Assembly: GCA_001898965.1 (NCBI GenBank)
Contig: MKVW01000009.1
Coordinates: 1,532,479-1,596,478 of the forward strand
DNA: 64,000 nucleotides
Origin: Rhizobiales bacterium 62-17
Lineage (GTDB): Bacteria > Pseudomonadota > Alphaproteobacteria > Rhizobiales > Beijerinckiaceae
Reading direction: 5' to 3'
Positions 28,961-38,249 of the stretch are shown here, one piece after another. Below the pieces are notes generated by a model. The model searched no databases and was not told where the DNA came from. It worked only from the letters and a program-made list of their open reading frames with translations. The translations under genes were made by a program, and so were the position numbers. The stretch's first letter is position 1, and each line of letters starts with the position of its first letter.

Positions 28961-29520
28961 TTAAACTCTCTCGTCGAAAGAGCTATTTGTTCTGAGCGCC
29001 TTTTGCGGGATGGTAGATGGCTTAGTAGGAGATTTTTTTGGGGGGCTGTGGGCGAATGTTGTTGTCATCGTCCATGACGCGACCAGGCATCGCGCGAGCG
29101 ACGTGAACAGCGTCTCGTTGAGTAGCTCGTCGCACAGCCGTCCATTGAAGCTTTCGATGAATGGGTTATGGGTACGCCGGCCCGTCATGACAGTGAACTC
29201 GGTGCTTTGTCGGAGAAGCACATGACTGAATGGCCGCGCCGGACCATGATGGTTTCGAGCTCGGGCACCACTCGCAGGTTCTGGTAACGAGCTGTCTGCT
29301 ATCAGTGCCAAGCATTTTCGGGTGAAGTCCACTACCGCAAGGATACGGAAGCGGCAGCCATCAGTGAATCCGACAGGAAGTAAATGCTCCAGCGCCGGTT
29401 CGGCCCTGCAGGATCACCAGCGGCGCCCGTGCGCCAAGCGTCCGCTTGCGCCGCTGCGCCCACGCACCTGCAGCCGCTCGTGGTAAAGACGGCAGATATC
29501 GTGATACCTATTTCAGCGGT
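28961..29520 (-). pseudogene. IS3-family transposase (OrfB) remnant
   Basis: Read leftwards, fragments in several frames rebuild the rve integrase core of IS3/IS407-type transposases: FTDGCRFRILAVVDFTRKC, LALIADSSL, then after breaks PFIESFNGRLCDELLNETL. At least three frame changes and internal stops separate them, and no terminal repeats were found, so the copy is inactive. It lies immediately after the pyruvyl transferase gene and separates it from the next glycosyltransferase gene, a sign of past shuffling of the locus. Confidence 0.75.
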
Positions 29521-29637
29521 TGCGCTAAGTCTAAAAAATGCCGTTAAGGTAGGTTGATCGCCAATTTATCGTTGACCTACATTTCATCAAAGCAATAAAA
29601 GGTAGGCTTTCTAGATATGTATTGAGGTGGAATAATT

Positions 29638-31629
29638 TTGTTGCAGCAAGAGTTTCACCCTATTGATGGATTCTCTAAAGTTGAAACACAGGGGTACGGA
29701 TTGCCTCTGCCCAGTCATATTTATGCTTATGGTATCGACAGTATCCGTCCATTTGCCGACGCAGAGCGTCACCCTACGAATAAAAGCGTTTGGATCGCGA
29801 AATCGAAGCAGCCGTGGGTAGAGCTCCTCGTCGATATTAGTATAATATCAGGTTGTTCGGTGGAAATGGTCTTTGAAGCAAGCATAATTGATTGTCTAAC
29901 CCGCCCTCTTATTCGGTTTGTATTTCAGGATTATTTTTATGATAATGTTTTGCCCGCTCCCGTTAGGGGAAAAGGGACATGGACAGGGCATGTTCCTAGC
30001 GAAGTGAAGCAAATATTGATTTCCCCGGTTGACATGCCTGGACCCTTTGGGTTCAGAGTTATAAGCTGTTATCCTATTGGAAAATGGCGAAAAACTCAAC
30101 GTGCCTTAAAATATCATCCTTTCAGTATTAGTTGGGCTGCCGTACAGCGTGTCGCTGGATATTCAAACAAGGCACGTCGGCGCCTCCAGCGAGCCTGGGG
30201 CGCAACCCCACTAAGCGCTCATCAGAATTGGCTCACAAGTCGAACTCGAGTACTTGAATGGAATGGATTAGACGCGCCGCGTACGGCTGAGGCCCCGCAT
30301 CTGCGAGTAATCCTGATCGACGGTACAGCGGAACAAGAAGCCGAAGTAGTTGACGTTCTTGCCGGTCAGCCACGATCCGAATGGTCGGTGCTGCGTGCCT
30401 CGACAGGCACAACGGTCCAACAACTGGTCGAGGACCGTGATCCAGATGATTTCCTCATCGTGTTGAATGCGGGCGATGCCATTATGCCTGAGGCGCCTGC
30501 GGTCTTCGCAGAAATGCACGCTCGCAACCTTGCCGACCTCTACTTTGCTGACGAATTGGATTCAAACTGCGGTATCCCGCGTTTTAAGCCTGATTGGGGC
30601 CCGGTACTCTCGCAGAGTATCGATATTCTTGGGAGCGCTTGCTTCTATCGTGTTGGTTGGCTGAGAACACGCGTCGGTGAACGGACCATCGGAGCCTTTC
30701 GTCCAGTGCAGTTATCTTCTGACGACAAGATTGTACATATCAAGCGACTGCTTGTTGCTTGTAAGGCAGTCACTCAAATGCGCGCGCCACCTGCACTACC
30801 GACAATGGACATTCCGGCTTGCTCAATCATTATTCCTATTCGCGACCATCATGATTTGTTACGCCAATGTTTGGATAGCATTCTTTCAAATGTGAAGAAT
30901 GTTCGTTTCGAAATCATCGTCGTCGATAACGATAGCACCGAGGCTGAAACAACAAAGTATTTGTTGGATATCTCGCGTGAACCGCGCATTCGAATCCTGC
31001 ATGCGCCCGGTCCCTTTAATTTTTCAGCTTTATGCAATGCTGGCGCGAAAGCAGCTCAGTTTGATATGCTAGTGTTTCTCAACAACGACACTAAAGTTTT
31101 GAGCTCCGATTGGTTGGAGAAGCTCACGGCTTGGGCGCGTCGTCCTGATATTGGAGCCGTGGGAGCCAAATTGCTTTTCCCTAATGATAAGGTTCAACAT
31201 GCCGGCGTCGCACTCGGATTGCATGGGACGGCAGCCCATTTCGAGGCTGGGAGTTCTCCTGATAGCATCGGGTATTTTGGTAGGCTGGAAGTACCGCATG
31301 AGCTTTCTGCGGTCACCGGCGCCTGTCTGGTGATTGAAAGAAGCAAGTTCGATCTTGTAGAGGGCTTTGACGGGGTCAATCTGCCTGTTGAATACGGCGA
31401 CATTGACCTGTGTTTAAAGCTGCAGGAACGCGGTCTTCGCAATCTCATTGAGCCTCGCGCGCGATTGGTTCATCTTGAATCCGCTTCGCGTGGCAATACT
31501 GTTCCTCCAGAGATTCGGTACAAAGACGAAACCGCCTATTTCAAGCAGCGCTGGTTTTCCGTCATTCGCAATGATCCCTATCTGCATCCAGCACTATCGA
31601 TCGAGACGACGGAGGCTGCCCTCGGATAA
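29638..31629 (+). CDS. GT2-family glycosyltransferase, two-domain
   Basis: This 663-residue protein likely starts at TTG 29638, since GAGGTGG lies 7 bases upstream and no ATG fits. Residues 40-160 form a beta-rich region, 225-360 a degenerate GT-A-like region (VILIDGTAEQE, LNAGDAIMP, YFADELD), and 392-650 a full GT2 domain: CSIIIPIRDHHDLL, IIVVDNDSTEAET, FLNNDTKVLSSDWLEKL, VTGACLVIERS and YGDIDLCLKLQERG. The architecture resembles rhamnosyl- and O-antigen glycosyltransferases, in keeping with the rhamnose genes nearby. It is the last gene of the AT-rich locus, although its 3' half is more GC-rich. Confidence 0.85.
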   Translation: MLQQEFHPIDGFSKVETQGYGLPLPSHIYAYGIDSIRPFADAERHPTNKSVWIAKSKQPWVELLVDISIISGCSVEMVFEASIIDCLTRPLIRFVFQDYFYDNVLPAPVRGKGTWTGHVPSEVKQILISPVDMPGPFGFRVISCYPIGKWRKTQRALKYHPFSISWAAVQRVAGYSNKARRRLQRAWGATPLSAHQNWLTSRTRVLEWNGLDAPRTAEAPHLRVILIDGTAEQEAEVVDVLAGQPRSEWSVLRASTGTTVQQLVEDRDPDDFLIVLNAGDAIMPEAPAVFAEMHARNLADLYFADELDSNCGIPRFKPDWGPVLSQSIDILGSACFYRVGWLRTRVGERTIGAFRPVQLSSDDKIVHIKRLLVACKAVTQMRAPPALPTMDIPACSIIIPIRDHHDLLRQCLDSILSNVKNVRFEIIVVDNDSTEAETTKYLLDISREPRIRILHAPGPFNFSALCNAGAKAAQFDMLVFLNNDTKVLSSDWLEKLTAWARRPDIGAVGAKLLFPNDKVQHAGVALGLHGTAAHFEAGSSPDSIGYFGRLEVPHELSAVTGACLVIERSKFDLVEGFDGVNLPVEYGDIDLCLKLQERGLRNLIEPRARLVHLESASRGNTVPPEIRYKDETAYFKQRWFSVIRNDPYLHPALSIETTEAALG

Positions 31630-31936
31630 GAGTTTCTGGTGCCAAGTCACCAGAATAAGCAGAATATCGGTCTGTTGATCATGACGCTGATCCCGCGTTC
31701 TAAATCATTATCTTCGAGTTCATCGGAAGGGGGGGCAGCTTTGGCCGGCGTTCAACCCAATATACTTGCCAAAGAACAATGGAACTCTGAGCTTTCCAAA
31801 TGGAACCCGTGCTTTTTGAGGCACAGTTGACTAGCTTTCAGTAGCTTGGAACTACTTTGGCATTGTCGCGTTATGATTCTGGCAATAATATCTGCGTACG
31901 AATGTTTTTAAATATACGGGGTTAAGGAGTATTCTA
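31630..31936. other. Gap without a recognisable gene
   Basis: These 307 bp between the glycosyltransferase and the outer-membrane protein hold only a 63-codon frame (31639-31830) of atypical composition, Ser-rich, with no ribosome site. The last 70 bp before 31937, AT-rich with GGAG before the ATG, probably carry the promoter of the outer-membrane protein gene. Confidence 0.5.
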
Positions 31937-32782
31937 ATGATTCGAATTGCTCGAAATTCAGCGATTTTGCTGGCACTTGCTGCGCCGACGGTCGCAGCCG
32001 CGGCCGATTTGCCGCGTCGTACGGCGGCTCCGCCCCCGGCTCCGATCATTGCCGCCCCGATCTTCACCTGGACCGGCTTCTACGTCGGTGGCACGCTGGG
32101 CGTGGCTTTCGGCGGCAACAATTCTCCGGTGTTCACCGCGGGCGGCCTCTTCCCGACGCCGAACAGCAATCTGGTTCCGGGCAAGGGTGGCGGCAACGCG
32201 GCTTTCACCGGCGGTATCCAGGCTGGCTATAACTGGCAGGTCAATCAGTTCGTCTATGGTCTCGAAACGGACCTCAACTACCGCACCGGCGGCAACCGTC
32301 TGAACGGCACCTATCCGACCAATCCGATCGGCTACGGCGCGGCTTATCCGAGCTACACGCTGAGCGGCTTTGATCGCGGCCGCTGGTACGGCACCTTGCG
32401 TGCCCGCGCCGGTGTTACCTTCGATCGCGCTCTCATCTATGCTACCGGTGGTTTGGCTTATGGCGAAGTCAATGGCGGTGGCGCTGTTGTCGTGAATGGC
32501 GCTGGTGGCTTCCCGCCGGTTCCCTTCGGCAACGTCGGCGGTGGCCGTGGTTGGCGGGCCGGCTGGGTGCTGGGTGGTGGTGTTGAATACGCCATCAACA
32601 ACAACCTGACGGTCAAGGCGGAATATCTGCACGTCGACCTGGGCAAGACCACCTCGATCTATGCCTTCGGCGGTGGTGCATTGAACTATCGCGTGCGCAA
32701 CACCAATACCGACAACATCGTGCGCGTCGGTCTGAACTACAAGTTCGGTGGCGCTGCCGGTCCGGTTTTCGCCCGCTACTGA
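31937..32782 (+). CDS. Outer-membrane beta-barrel protein (Omp25/RopB type)
   Basis: This 281-residue protein has a signal peptide (cleavage after AAAA near residue 23) and then a Pro/Ala linker. The barrel opens with FTWTGFYVGGTLGVAFGG and ends NIVRVGLNYKF with a terminal aromatic residue, the usual OmpA-like 25-kDa barrel of Hyphomicrobiales. Repeated W/G/Y strand motifs (GGIQAGYNWQ, VYGLETDLNYR, LRARAGVTFDRALIYATGG) confirm an eight-stranded barrel. It is well expressed in related bacteria and here is followed by a textbook terminator. It is GC-rich core sequence, which marks the edge of the AT-rich locus. Confidence 0.93.
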   Translation: MIRIARNSAILLALAAPTVAAAADLPRRTAAPPPAPIIAAPIFTWTGFYVGGTLGVAFGGNNSPVFTAGGLFPTPNSNLVPGKGGGNAAFTGGIQAGYNWQVNQFVYGLETDLNYRTGGNRLNGTYPTNPIGYGAAYPSYTLSGFDRGRWYGTLRARAGVTFDRALIYATGGLAYGEVNGGGAVVVNGAGGFPPVPFGNVGGGRGWRAGWVLGGGVEYAINNNLTVKAEYLHVDLGKTTSIYAFGGGALNYRVRNTNTDNIVRVGLNYKFGGAAGPVFARY

Positions 32783-32804
32783 TCGATCGTAAGTCGAAGC
32801 TTTT

Positions 32805-32831
32805 AAGGCCCGGCAATGCCGGGCCTTTTTT
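32805..32831 (+). terminator. Rho-independent terminator of the outer-membrane protein gene
   Basis: The stem AAGGCCCGGC / GCCGGGCCTT with a 3-base loop (AAT) is followed by a run of T (to 32831), 22 bp after the stop codon. Confidence 0.93.
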
Positions 32832-32921
32832 GTTGCGCATCGCCGGCATTAATTCCGTCAGGTCTGCGTCAGGCATCGGCCTTAGATAAGCCTCCCCTCG
32901 GGCTGGGAAGTGAGGCTTTCG

Positions 32922-33068
32922 ATGAACACCTATGAGCTTCTTCTGGCTTGTTGGCTATCCGGCCAGATATCGGATCAAAAATGGCTCGAACACTTGAAAG
33001 ATGAAGTGTTCCGCAAATGGCTCGCGCGTCGCGATCGCCGCGCCAAGTTGGCGCCGCAGAAGCGATAG
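32922..33068 (+). CDS. Small protein of 48 residues, unknown function
   Basis: The frame reads MNTYELLLACWLSGQ then ISDQKWLEHLKDEVFRKWL and ends in a basic tail before TAG at 33066. A good ribosome site (AAGTGAGG, six bases before ATG) precedes it. The protein looks alpha-helical and amphipathic with natural amino-acid use, unlike a chance frame. No family is recognised with certainty. It stands tail-to-tail with the methyltransferase gene, 8 bp away. Confidence 0.6.
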   Translation: MNTYELLLACWLSGQISDQKWLEHLKDEVFRKWLARRDRRAKLAPQKR

Positions 33069-33076
33069 AGCGCTCT

Positions 33077-33979
33077 TCAAGCCGGCGCGGTTGTCTGGCG
33101 CGCGAATACGAGGAATGATGGGCCGTTCTGGTGGTTCGGCTCATCCATGGTGATCCTGACATCGTCGAAGCCAAGATGTTTCAGGTAAGCGATGATGTCG
33201 TCTTTCTCGAGCCAGCGGTGGAGATCATGCATGCCGCCGCAAAAGGATTTGTCTTTCCAGGCGCCCCAATAGCTGCGGCGATATTGGCGCAGCTTCATGC
33301 CATTGCGCTCGATGATCTCCGGTTCACCGACAAAGACTTGTCGACGAGGATCGCCCTTGGGCATGGCCGCATCGCTGACATAATGCGTCCAGATGAGAAC
33401 CGATTTGGTCCGCTTCGCCATGGCTTCCAACAGGCTGGCGGGATCCTCCATGTGATAGAGAACGCCTGAGGCGACGATGAAGTCATAAGTCTCGGGCCGG
33501 GTTTCGAGCCAGGTCATGAAATCGCCGAGGAAGAACTTCGCGATATGCAGGCCCAGCAGTTCCTTGACCACGAGGCAGCGCAGAAACGACAGCCGGTTTG
33601 CCTCGATCGCATGTAGTACGGCAGGCTTTCGCTGCTCCAGCATGTAAGTGTGGGAGGCTTCCAGGGGCCCAAGCTCCAACACGCGTTTACCCGCGAGCGA
33701 ACCCATCTGTTCGATGCCCCATAGAATGCGGGGGTCGTTGTAGAGCGCGACGTTTCCAGCCACGACACCGATATTGGGCGGCAGCGCCGTATTCCAGCCG
33801 GCTAAGGCATCGATCGCATGCTGGGCACGCGGCATGCCGCTGACATATTCATCGAGCAAATTTGCCGCTGATTTTTTTTCTGTGTCAGGCTGATCTACAG
33901 GCGCTTGCTCATCGCGTTCCAAGGCGCTCGCCATGTTCCTCAGCAGATGTACGATTTTTGTTTTCATGGACATGCTCAT
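33077..33979 (-). CDS. Class I SAM-dependent methyltransferase
   Basis: This 300-residue protein has motif I RVLELGPLEASHTYML, then LHAIEANRLS, a post-motif FIVASGVLYHMEDP and helical N- and C-terminal parts. The ELGP and VLYHMEDP blocks resemble methyltransferases found beside glycosyltransferases in surface-glycan clusters (and distantly CmoB). Its ATG overlaps the stop of the upstream double-GT2 gene (TAATG), so the two are translationally coupled; it likely methylates a glycan made by that protein. ATG codons at residues 1, 3 and 5 are all possible. Confidence 0.8.
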   Translation of the reverse strand: MSMSMKTKIVHLLRNMASALERDEQAPVDQPDTEKKSAANLLDEYVSGMPRAQHAIDALAGWNTALPPNIGVVAGNVALYNDPRILWGIEQMGSLAGKRVLELGPLEASHTYMLEQRKPAVLHAIEANRLSFLRCLVVKELLGLHIAKFFLGDFMTWLETRPETYDFIVASGVLYHMEDPASLLEAMAKRTKSVLIWTHYVSDAAMPKGDPRRQVFVGEPEIIERNGMKLRQYRRSYWGAWKDKSFCGGMHDLHRWLEKDDIIAYLKHLGFDDVRITMDEPNHQNGPSFLVFARQTTAPA

Positions 33980-35799
33980 TATCTTGGCTGAGGCAGTTCA
34001 GGAAGCAGAACGGGGACAGCGTTGGATCTGTCGGTTGAATACCAGGGATTGATCGCGCGATCGCGATAGCGGTCCGTTGCGTGTGCCGTTCTGAGATTAT
34101 TCTTCTCGCGCTCGAAACGCGCGACGTTCTCCGGCTTCTCGTCGCTGCCGCGCGAAAGGGACTCGTGATGGATCAACTGGGCGAAGGGCGTCCAGATGAT
34201 GCGATGGCCCGCCGCAACGGCACGGATACACAGATCAACGTCATTGTAGGCCACTGCAAACAGCTCTTCATTGAGCGGTCCCACTTGCTCGATCAGCTTG
34301 CGCGACACGAGCATGCAAGCGCCGGTGACGCAGGACATCGACTGTCGCACCCACAACCGTCCCATCGGGCCGGGGAAATTGGCCGGCTCCTGAATATACC
34401 AATGGCCGGCCAGTCCGCCGAAACCGACGATGACGCCGGCATGTTGCAGCGTGCGGTCGGGATAAAGCAGTTTCGCGCCGACGATGCCGACACCGTCATA
34501 GGCAAAGCAACTTACCATCTCGTCGAGCCAATAGGGATCAAGCGGCTCGATGTCATTGTTGAGCAACAAGAAGAGATCGCCTTGCGCCAGCCGCATGCCT
34601 TTGTTGACCGCGCGGGAGAAATTGAAAGCCTCGGGCTGGACCTCGGCTCTGAACTTGAGCCCGGAATGGCGCATCTGCTCATACAATTCCAAGACTTTCG
34701 GATCGGTCGACCCATTGTCGATGACGATGATTTCAAAGTTGCGGTAATGGAGCTTGTCGCGAAGCTCGTCGAAGAGCGTCTTGATCATCTCATACTGATC
34801 GCGGCTCGGAATGATGATCGAAACCAGCGGCTGCTTTCTATCGGTCAGATCAAATCTGATGCGATGCAAATTGCCATCGATCGCCTCGGTCACCTCGATG
34901 GATTGGCCCGCGGGCGCATAGGCTTCCGCCAAGGCGCGCCGGGCATTGTCGGTCGCCTGTTCCATGAATTTGGCGCTGTAGCTGCCGCCATCGCGCCGCC
35001 AGAGATAAGCGGGATAGGGCAGGTGCAGACACTGATGCGGCTTCAGATCTTTCGTATAGCGCAGGAGGAGATCGTAATCCTGCGATCCGTCAAATCCGAG
35101 ACGCAAGCCGCCGATATCGAGAAGCCGTTCGCGACGATAAAGAGAAAGGTGATTGATATAGTTCACACCTGAGAGCAGAACCGGATCGAACGCCGGCTTC
35201 AAGAACACGTCGACTGGATTGAGCTCGCCGTCGGCGATGATTTCGTCCGTATAGAGGAACTCGCAGTCCGGTCTAGCGGCGAGTGCGCGCAGAATGCGAT
35301 CGACCGCATGAGGCGCAAGGGCGTCGTCGTGATCTATGAAGCCGATCCAAGGCGCTTGGGCCGCTGCAATGCCGGCATTGGTCGCCGCGGCGATGCCGCG
35401 ATTGTCCACGTTCCGTAGAACAGTGAGGCCAGGCGCCAAGCGATGCTTGTCTAGCCAGGTGATCGTGGCGCGGTTGGTCGATCCGTCATCGGACAGAACC
35501 AATTCCCAGGCGCCCGGGACTTGGACCCGCAGCGAGCGGACTAAAGCCTCCAGATAGTCGGGCGGCGTGTTGTAAACCGGCACGATGAAGGAAAGGGCCG
35601 GGGCGGAGAAAGACCTGTTCAGAGGTATCTGGCTCTCCTCTTGCCCCGCCAGGCTATAAATATGTTCCAAGAAGATGGAGGTGCCGGAGGACGGTAGATG
35701 TCGCTTCGATCGCAATATTTTTCTGAAAAAGAATAGTCTAAATTTACGTGTCCTTTCAAGAAGAGCTTTATATTTGCTTCTTGGTACGAGGATATTCAT
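33979..35799 (-). CDS. Glycosyltransferase with two GT2 domains
   Basis: The start is placed at ATG 35799 (MNILVPRSKYK, 606 residues); a TTG at 35883 would add 28. The first GT2 domain has LSFIVPVYNTPPDYL, LVLSDDGSTN and GFIDHDDALAP, then YTDEI. The second has VSIIIPSRDQYEMI, IIVIDNGSTDP, LLLNNDIEPLDPYWLDEM, VTGACMLVSRKL and YNDVDLCIRAVAAG. Both carry DD/DHDD nucleotide-sugar motifs, so a bifunctional enzyme is likely. It shares its layout with the protein at 29638-31629 but is GC-rich core-like sequence. It is coupled to a methyltransferase gene. Confidence 0.88.
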   Translation of the reverse strand: MNILVPRSKYKALLERTRKFRLFFFRKILRSKRHLPSSGTSIFLEHIYSLAGQEESQIPLNRSFSAPALSFIVPVYNTPPDYLEALVRSLRVQVPGAWELVLSDDGSTNRATITWLDKHRLAPGLTVLRNVDNRGIAAATNAGIAAAQAPWIGFIDHDDALAPHAVDRILRALAARPDCEFLYTDEIIADGELNPVDVFLKPAFDPVLLSGVNYINHLSLYRRERLLDIGGLRLGFDGSQDYDLLLRYTKDLKPHQCLHLPYPAYLWRRDGGSYSAKFMEQATDNARRALAEAYAPAGQSIEVTEAIDGNLHRIRFDLTDRKQPLVSIIIPSRDQYEMIKTLFDELRDKLHYRNFEIIVIDNGSTDPKVLELYEQMRHSGLKFRAEVQPEAFNFSRAVNKGMRLAQGDLFLLLNNDIEPLDPYWLDEMVSCFAYDGVGIVGAKLLYPDRTLQHAGVIVGFGGLAGHWYIQEPANFPGPMGRLWVRQSMSCVTGACMLVSRKLIEQVGPLNEELFAVAYNDVDLCIRAVAAGHRIIWTPFAQLIHHESLSRGSDEKPENVARFEREKNNLRTAHATDRYRDRAINPWYSTDRSNAVPVLLPELPQPR

Positions 35800-36094
35800 A
35801 TAGACGGGCCTTTGGGCGGGATTAAAAACGAAGAATCCACCGTGCCTTGAGCGAGGGAAACCGATAAATACCCAATTCGCCAAAGAAATCCACGGATATT
35901 AAACGCTTGAATACTCTGATCACTTATCTGGCTGGAGCACGCAATATCGAATCTCTGGGCAATCGCCGTTAAGCCCATAATAGCAATTAGTTAATCCAAT
36001 TCAGGGACAATATCGGGTCGATGGGCTGGGCTGCGCCCGCGCGCAAGCGTGAGCGTTGCTGGTCGATCGCGAAATCCAGACTTAGGATTTTTGT

Positions 36095-38242
36095 ATGTCG
36101 CTGATCGTGATCGTCGACGACCGGATCACCAATCGCAATATCTTTGCGAAATTGGCGGCGTCTATCGAACCCAATGTTCAAGTCGAGACCTTCGGCGATC
36201 CGCTGCAGGCCTTGGATTGGCTCGTCGATCAGCAGCCCGATCTGATCATCACCGATTTCAAAATGCCGACGATCGACGGCGCGGAGTTCATCCGGCGCTA
36301 TCGGCAGTTTCCCGGCGCCGCCGAAATTCCGATCATCGTTCTGACGATCTATGAGGAACGCAGCTTCCGGCTGCGGGCGCTCGAAGCAGGTGCCACCGAC
36401 TTCCTGCATTCGCCCGTCGATCACCACGAGTTCGTCACCCGCGCCCGCAATCTGCTGAAGCTGCACAAGCATCAAAAACTGCTTGCCGATCGCGCCACTA
36501 CGCTCGAGCGTGAATTGGAGCGCAGCGAGCGTTCGCGCGAACAGGCGCTGCGGGATTCCTCCGAACGGCTGGCGCAGGTGATCGACACGTTGCCAATCAT
36601 GATCAATGCCACCGCATCGGACGGCACGCTGATCTTCGCCAATGCCTATCAGGCGGCCTTTTCCGGCAAGGATCTAGCGAAGTTCGTCGGCAAGCCGATG
36701 AACTCGCTCTATGGTCCTGAGCAATCGGCGCGCAATCTGGCACTCGACCGCTTGGTGCTGCAGACGGGTAAGGCCGTGCCGGCCTATGAAGAGGAAATGA
36801 CCGATCTGACCGGCACGACCCGGCATTTCGTCACCACCAAATCGCCGCTCACCAACGACGAGCGGCAGGTGACGGCGGTTCTCACCAGTTCGCTCGACAT
36901 CACCGCGCGCAAGCGATCGGAAGCCTATCTGCGTCATGTGGCGCACCACGACGCTTTGACCGATCTGCCCAATCGCGTCTCGCTCATCGAGAGCATGCGC
37001 AAGATGATCACCCGTTCGCGGCGCGGCGATCATATGTTCGGCCTCTATGTGGTCGACCTCGACGGTTTCAAGAAGATCAACGATCTTCTCGGCCATGCGG
37101 CGGGCGATCGCTATCTGAAGGCGCTGGCGGAGCATGTCAGCAAGGAAATCCGCGAAGGCGATGTCTTGGCCCGCCTCGGTGGCGACGAGTTCGCCTTGTT
37201 GCAGTCGGACATGCTTTCGACGACGGAAGCGGCCGATTACGCCAATCGCATTCTCGATACGATCTCCGGTTTCGAAATGCCGGGGCACAATCTGGCGCCG
37301 ATGAAGGCGTCGATCGGCGTGGCGCTTTATCCTTCCGATGCGACGGATGCGGATCAATTGTTGATCAATGCCAGCCTGGCCATGTATCGCGCCAAATCGG
37401 ACAACGGCAACAGCTTCGCCTATTTCGCCTCCGACATGCAAACGCGGGCGCGCGTGGCGGCGCAGCTCGACAACGAATTGCAATTGGCGCTCGAACGCGG
37501 CGAATTCCAGCTCTACTATCAGCCGCAGATCAATCTCGCGACGGGGCAGGTTGACGGCGCCGAGGCACTGCTGCGCTGGGATCGCCCCGGCCAGGGTATC
37601 GTCTCGCCGGGTGTCTTCCTGCCGCGGGCGGAAGAAAACGGCATGATCCTGCCGATCAACGAATGGGTGTTGTTCGAGGCGTGTCGCGCCGCGCGGCGCT
37701 GGCAGGAAAAGGGCCATCAATATCTGCGGGTCGCCATCAATCTGTCGCCGATCCAGTTCCGCAAGCGCACGATTCCACTGCTGGTGACGCGTGCGCTCGG
37801 CGAAACCGGGCTCGATCCGCGTCGCCTCGAACTGGAGCTCACGGAAAGCATCGTGATGCAAAACATCGATGCGGTGGCGGATGATCTGCGCCAGCTGATG
37901 GACATGGGCGTCCATATTTCCATCGATGACTTCGGCACCGGCTATTCTTCGCTCGGCTATGTGAAGCAATTGCCGCTCGATCGCCTGAAAATCGATCAGA
38001 GTTTCGTGCGCACCGTCGCGACTGATCCCAACGATGCCGCCATCGTCCGGGCGATCACGACACTGGGCAAGAGCCTCAACATGCAGGTGCTCGCCGAAGG
38101 CGTGGAAACCGAGGAGCAGTTGCAGCGTCTGCGGGCGGAAGGATGCGATCACGTCCAGGGATTTTATTTTGCTAAGCCGATGCCGGAACACGAATTCCTC
38201 GCCTATCTCGTCGGTGAAACCGCCATTGCTTCCAGTGCGTGA
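36095..38242 (+). CDS. Response regulator with PAS, GGDEF and EAL domains (cyclic-di-GMP turnover)
   Basis: This 715-residue cytoplasmic protein has a receiver domain (1-122: Asp8/Asp9, phospho-acceptor Asp54 in ITDFKMP, Thr84), a coiled linker (125-155), a PAS domain (about 156-275), GGDEF (280-450) and EAL (455-710). The GGDEF motif (362-366) and the inhibitory RxxD site (Arg353-Asp356) are intact; the EAL motif (490-492), DDFGTGYSSL (611-620) and AEGVE are intact, so both cyclase and phosphodiesterase could work. In the receiver the conserved lysine is replaced (HSPVDH). It lies 7 bp before the RpfC-like kinase gene and is probably its partner in place of RpfG. Confidence 0.9.
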   Translation: MSLIVIVDDRITNRNIFAKLAASIEPNVQVETFGDPLQALDWLVDQQPDLIITDFKMPTIDGAEFIRRYRQFPGAAEIPIIVLTIYEERSFRLRALEAGATDFLHSPVDHHEFVTRARNLLKLHKHQKLLADRATTLERELERSERSREQALRDSSERLAQVIDTLPIMINATASDGTLIFANAYQAAFSGKDLAKFVGKPMNSLYGPEQSARNLALDRLVLQTGKAVPAYEEEMTDLTGTTRHFVTTKSPLTNDERQVTAVLTSSLDITARKRSEAYLRHVAHHDALTDLPNRVSLIESMRKMITRSRRGDHMFGLYVVDLDGFKKINDLLGHAAGDRYLKALAEHVSKEIREGDVLARLGGDEFALLQSDMLSTTEAADYANRILDTISGFEMPGHNLAPMKASIGVALYPSDATDADQLLINASLAMYRAKSDNGNSFAYFASDMQTRARVAAQLDNELQLALERGEFQLYYQPQINLATGQVDGAEALLRWDRPGQGIVSPGVFLPRAEENGMILPINEWVLFEACRAARRWQEKGHQYLRVAINLSPIQFRKRTIPLLVTRALGETGLDPRRLELELTESIVMQNIDAVADDLRQLMDMGVHISIDDFGTGYSSLGYVKQLPLDRLKIDQSFVRTVATDPNDAAIVRAITTLGKSLNMQVLAEGVETEEQLQRLRAEGCDHVQGFYFAKPMPEHEFLAYLVGETAIASSA

Positions 38243-38249
38243 GTAAAGT

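Noticed and set aside
31639-31830. A 63-codon frame after the GT2 gene
   Set aside because: Ser-rich odd composition, no ribosome site, no homologue recognised.
34081-35172. A 363-codon plus-strand frame opposite the double GT2 gene
   Set aside because: Shadow frame; the minus strand carries both GT2 domains.
36674-38191. A 505-codon minus-strand frame opposite the GGDEF-EAL gene
   Set aside because: His/Arg-rich mirror of a GC-rich gene; the plus strand carries intact REC, PAS, GGDEF and EAL motifs.
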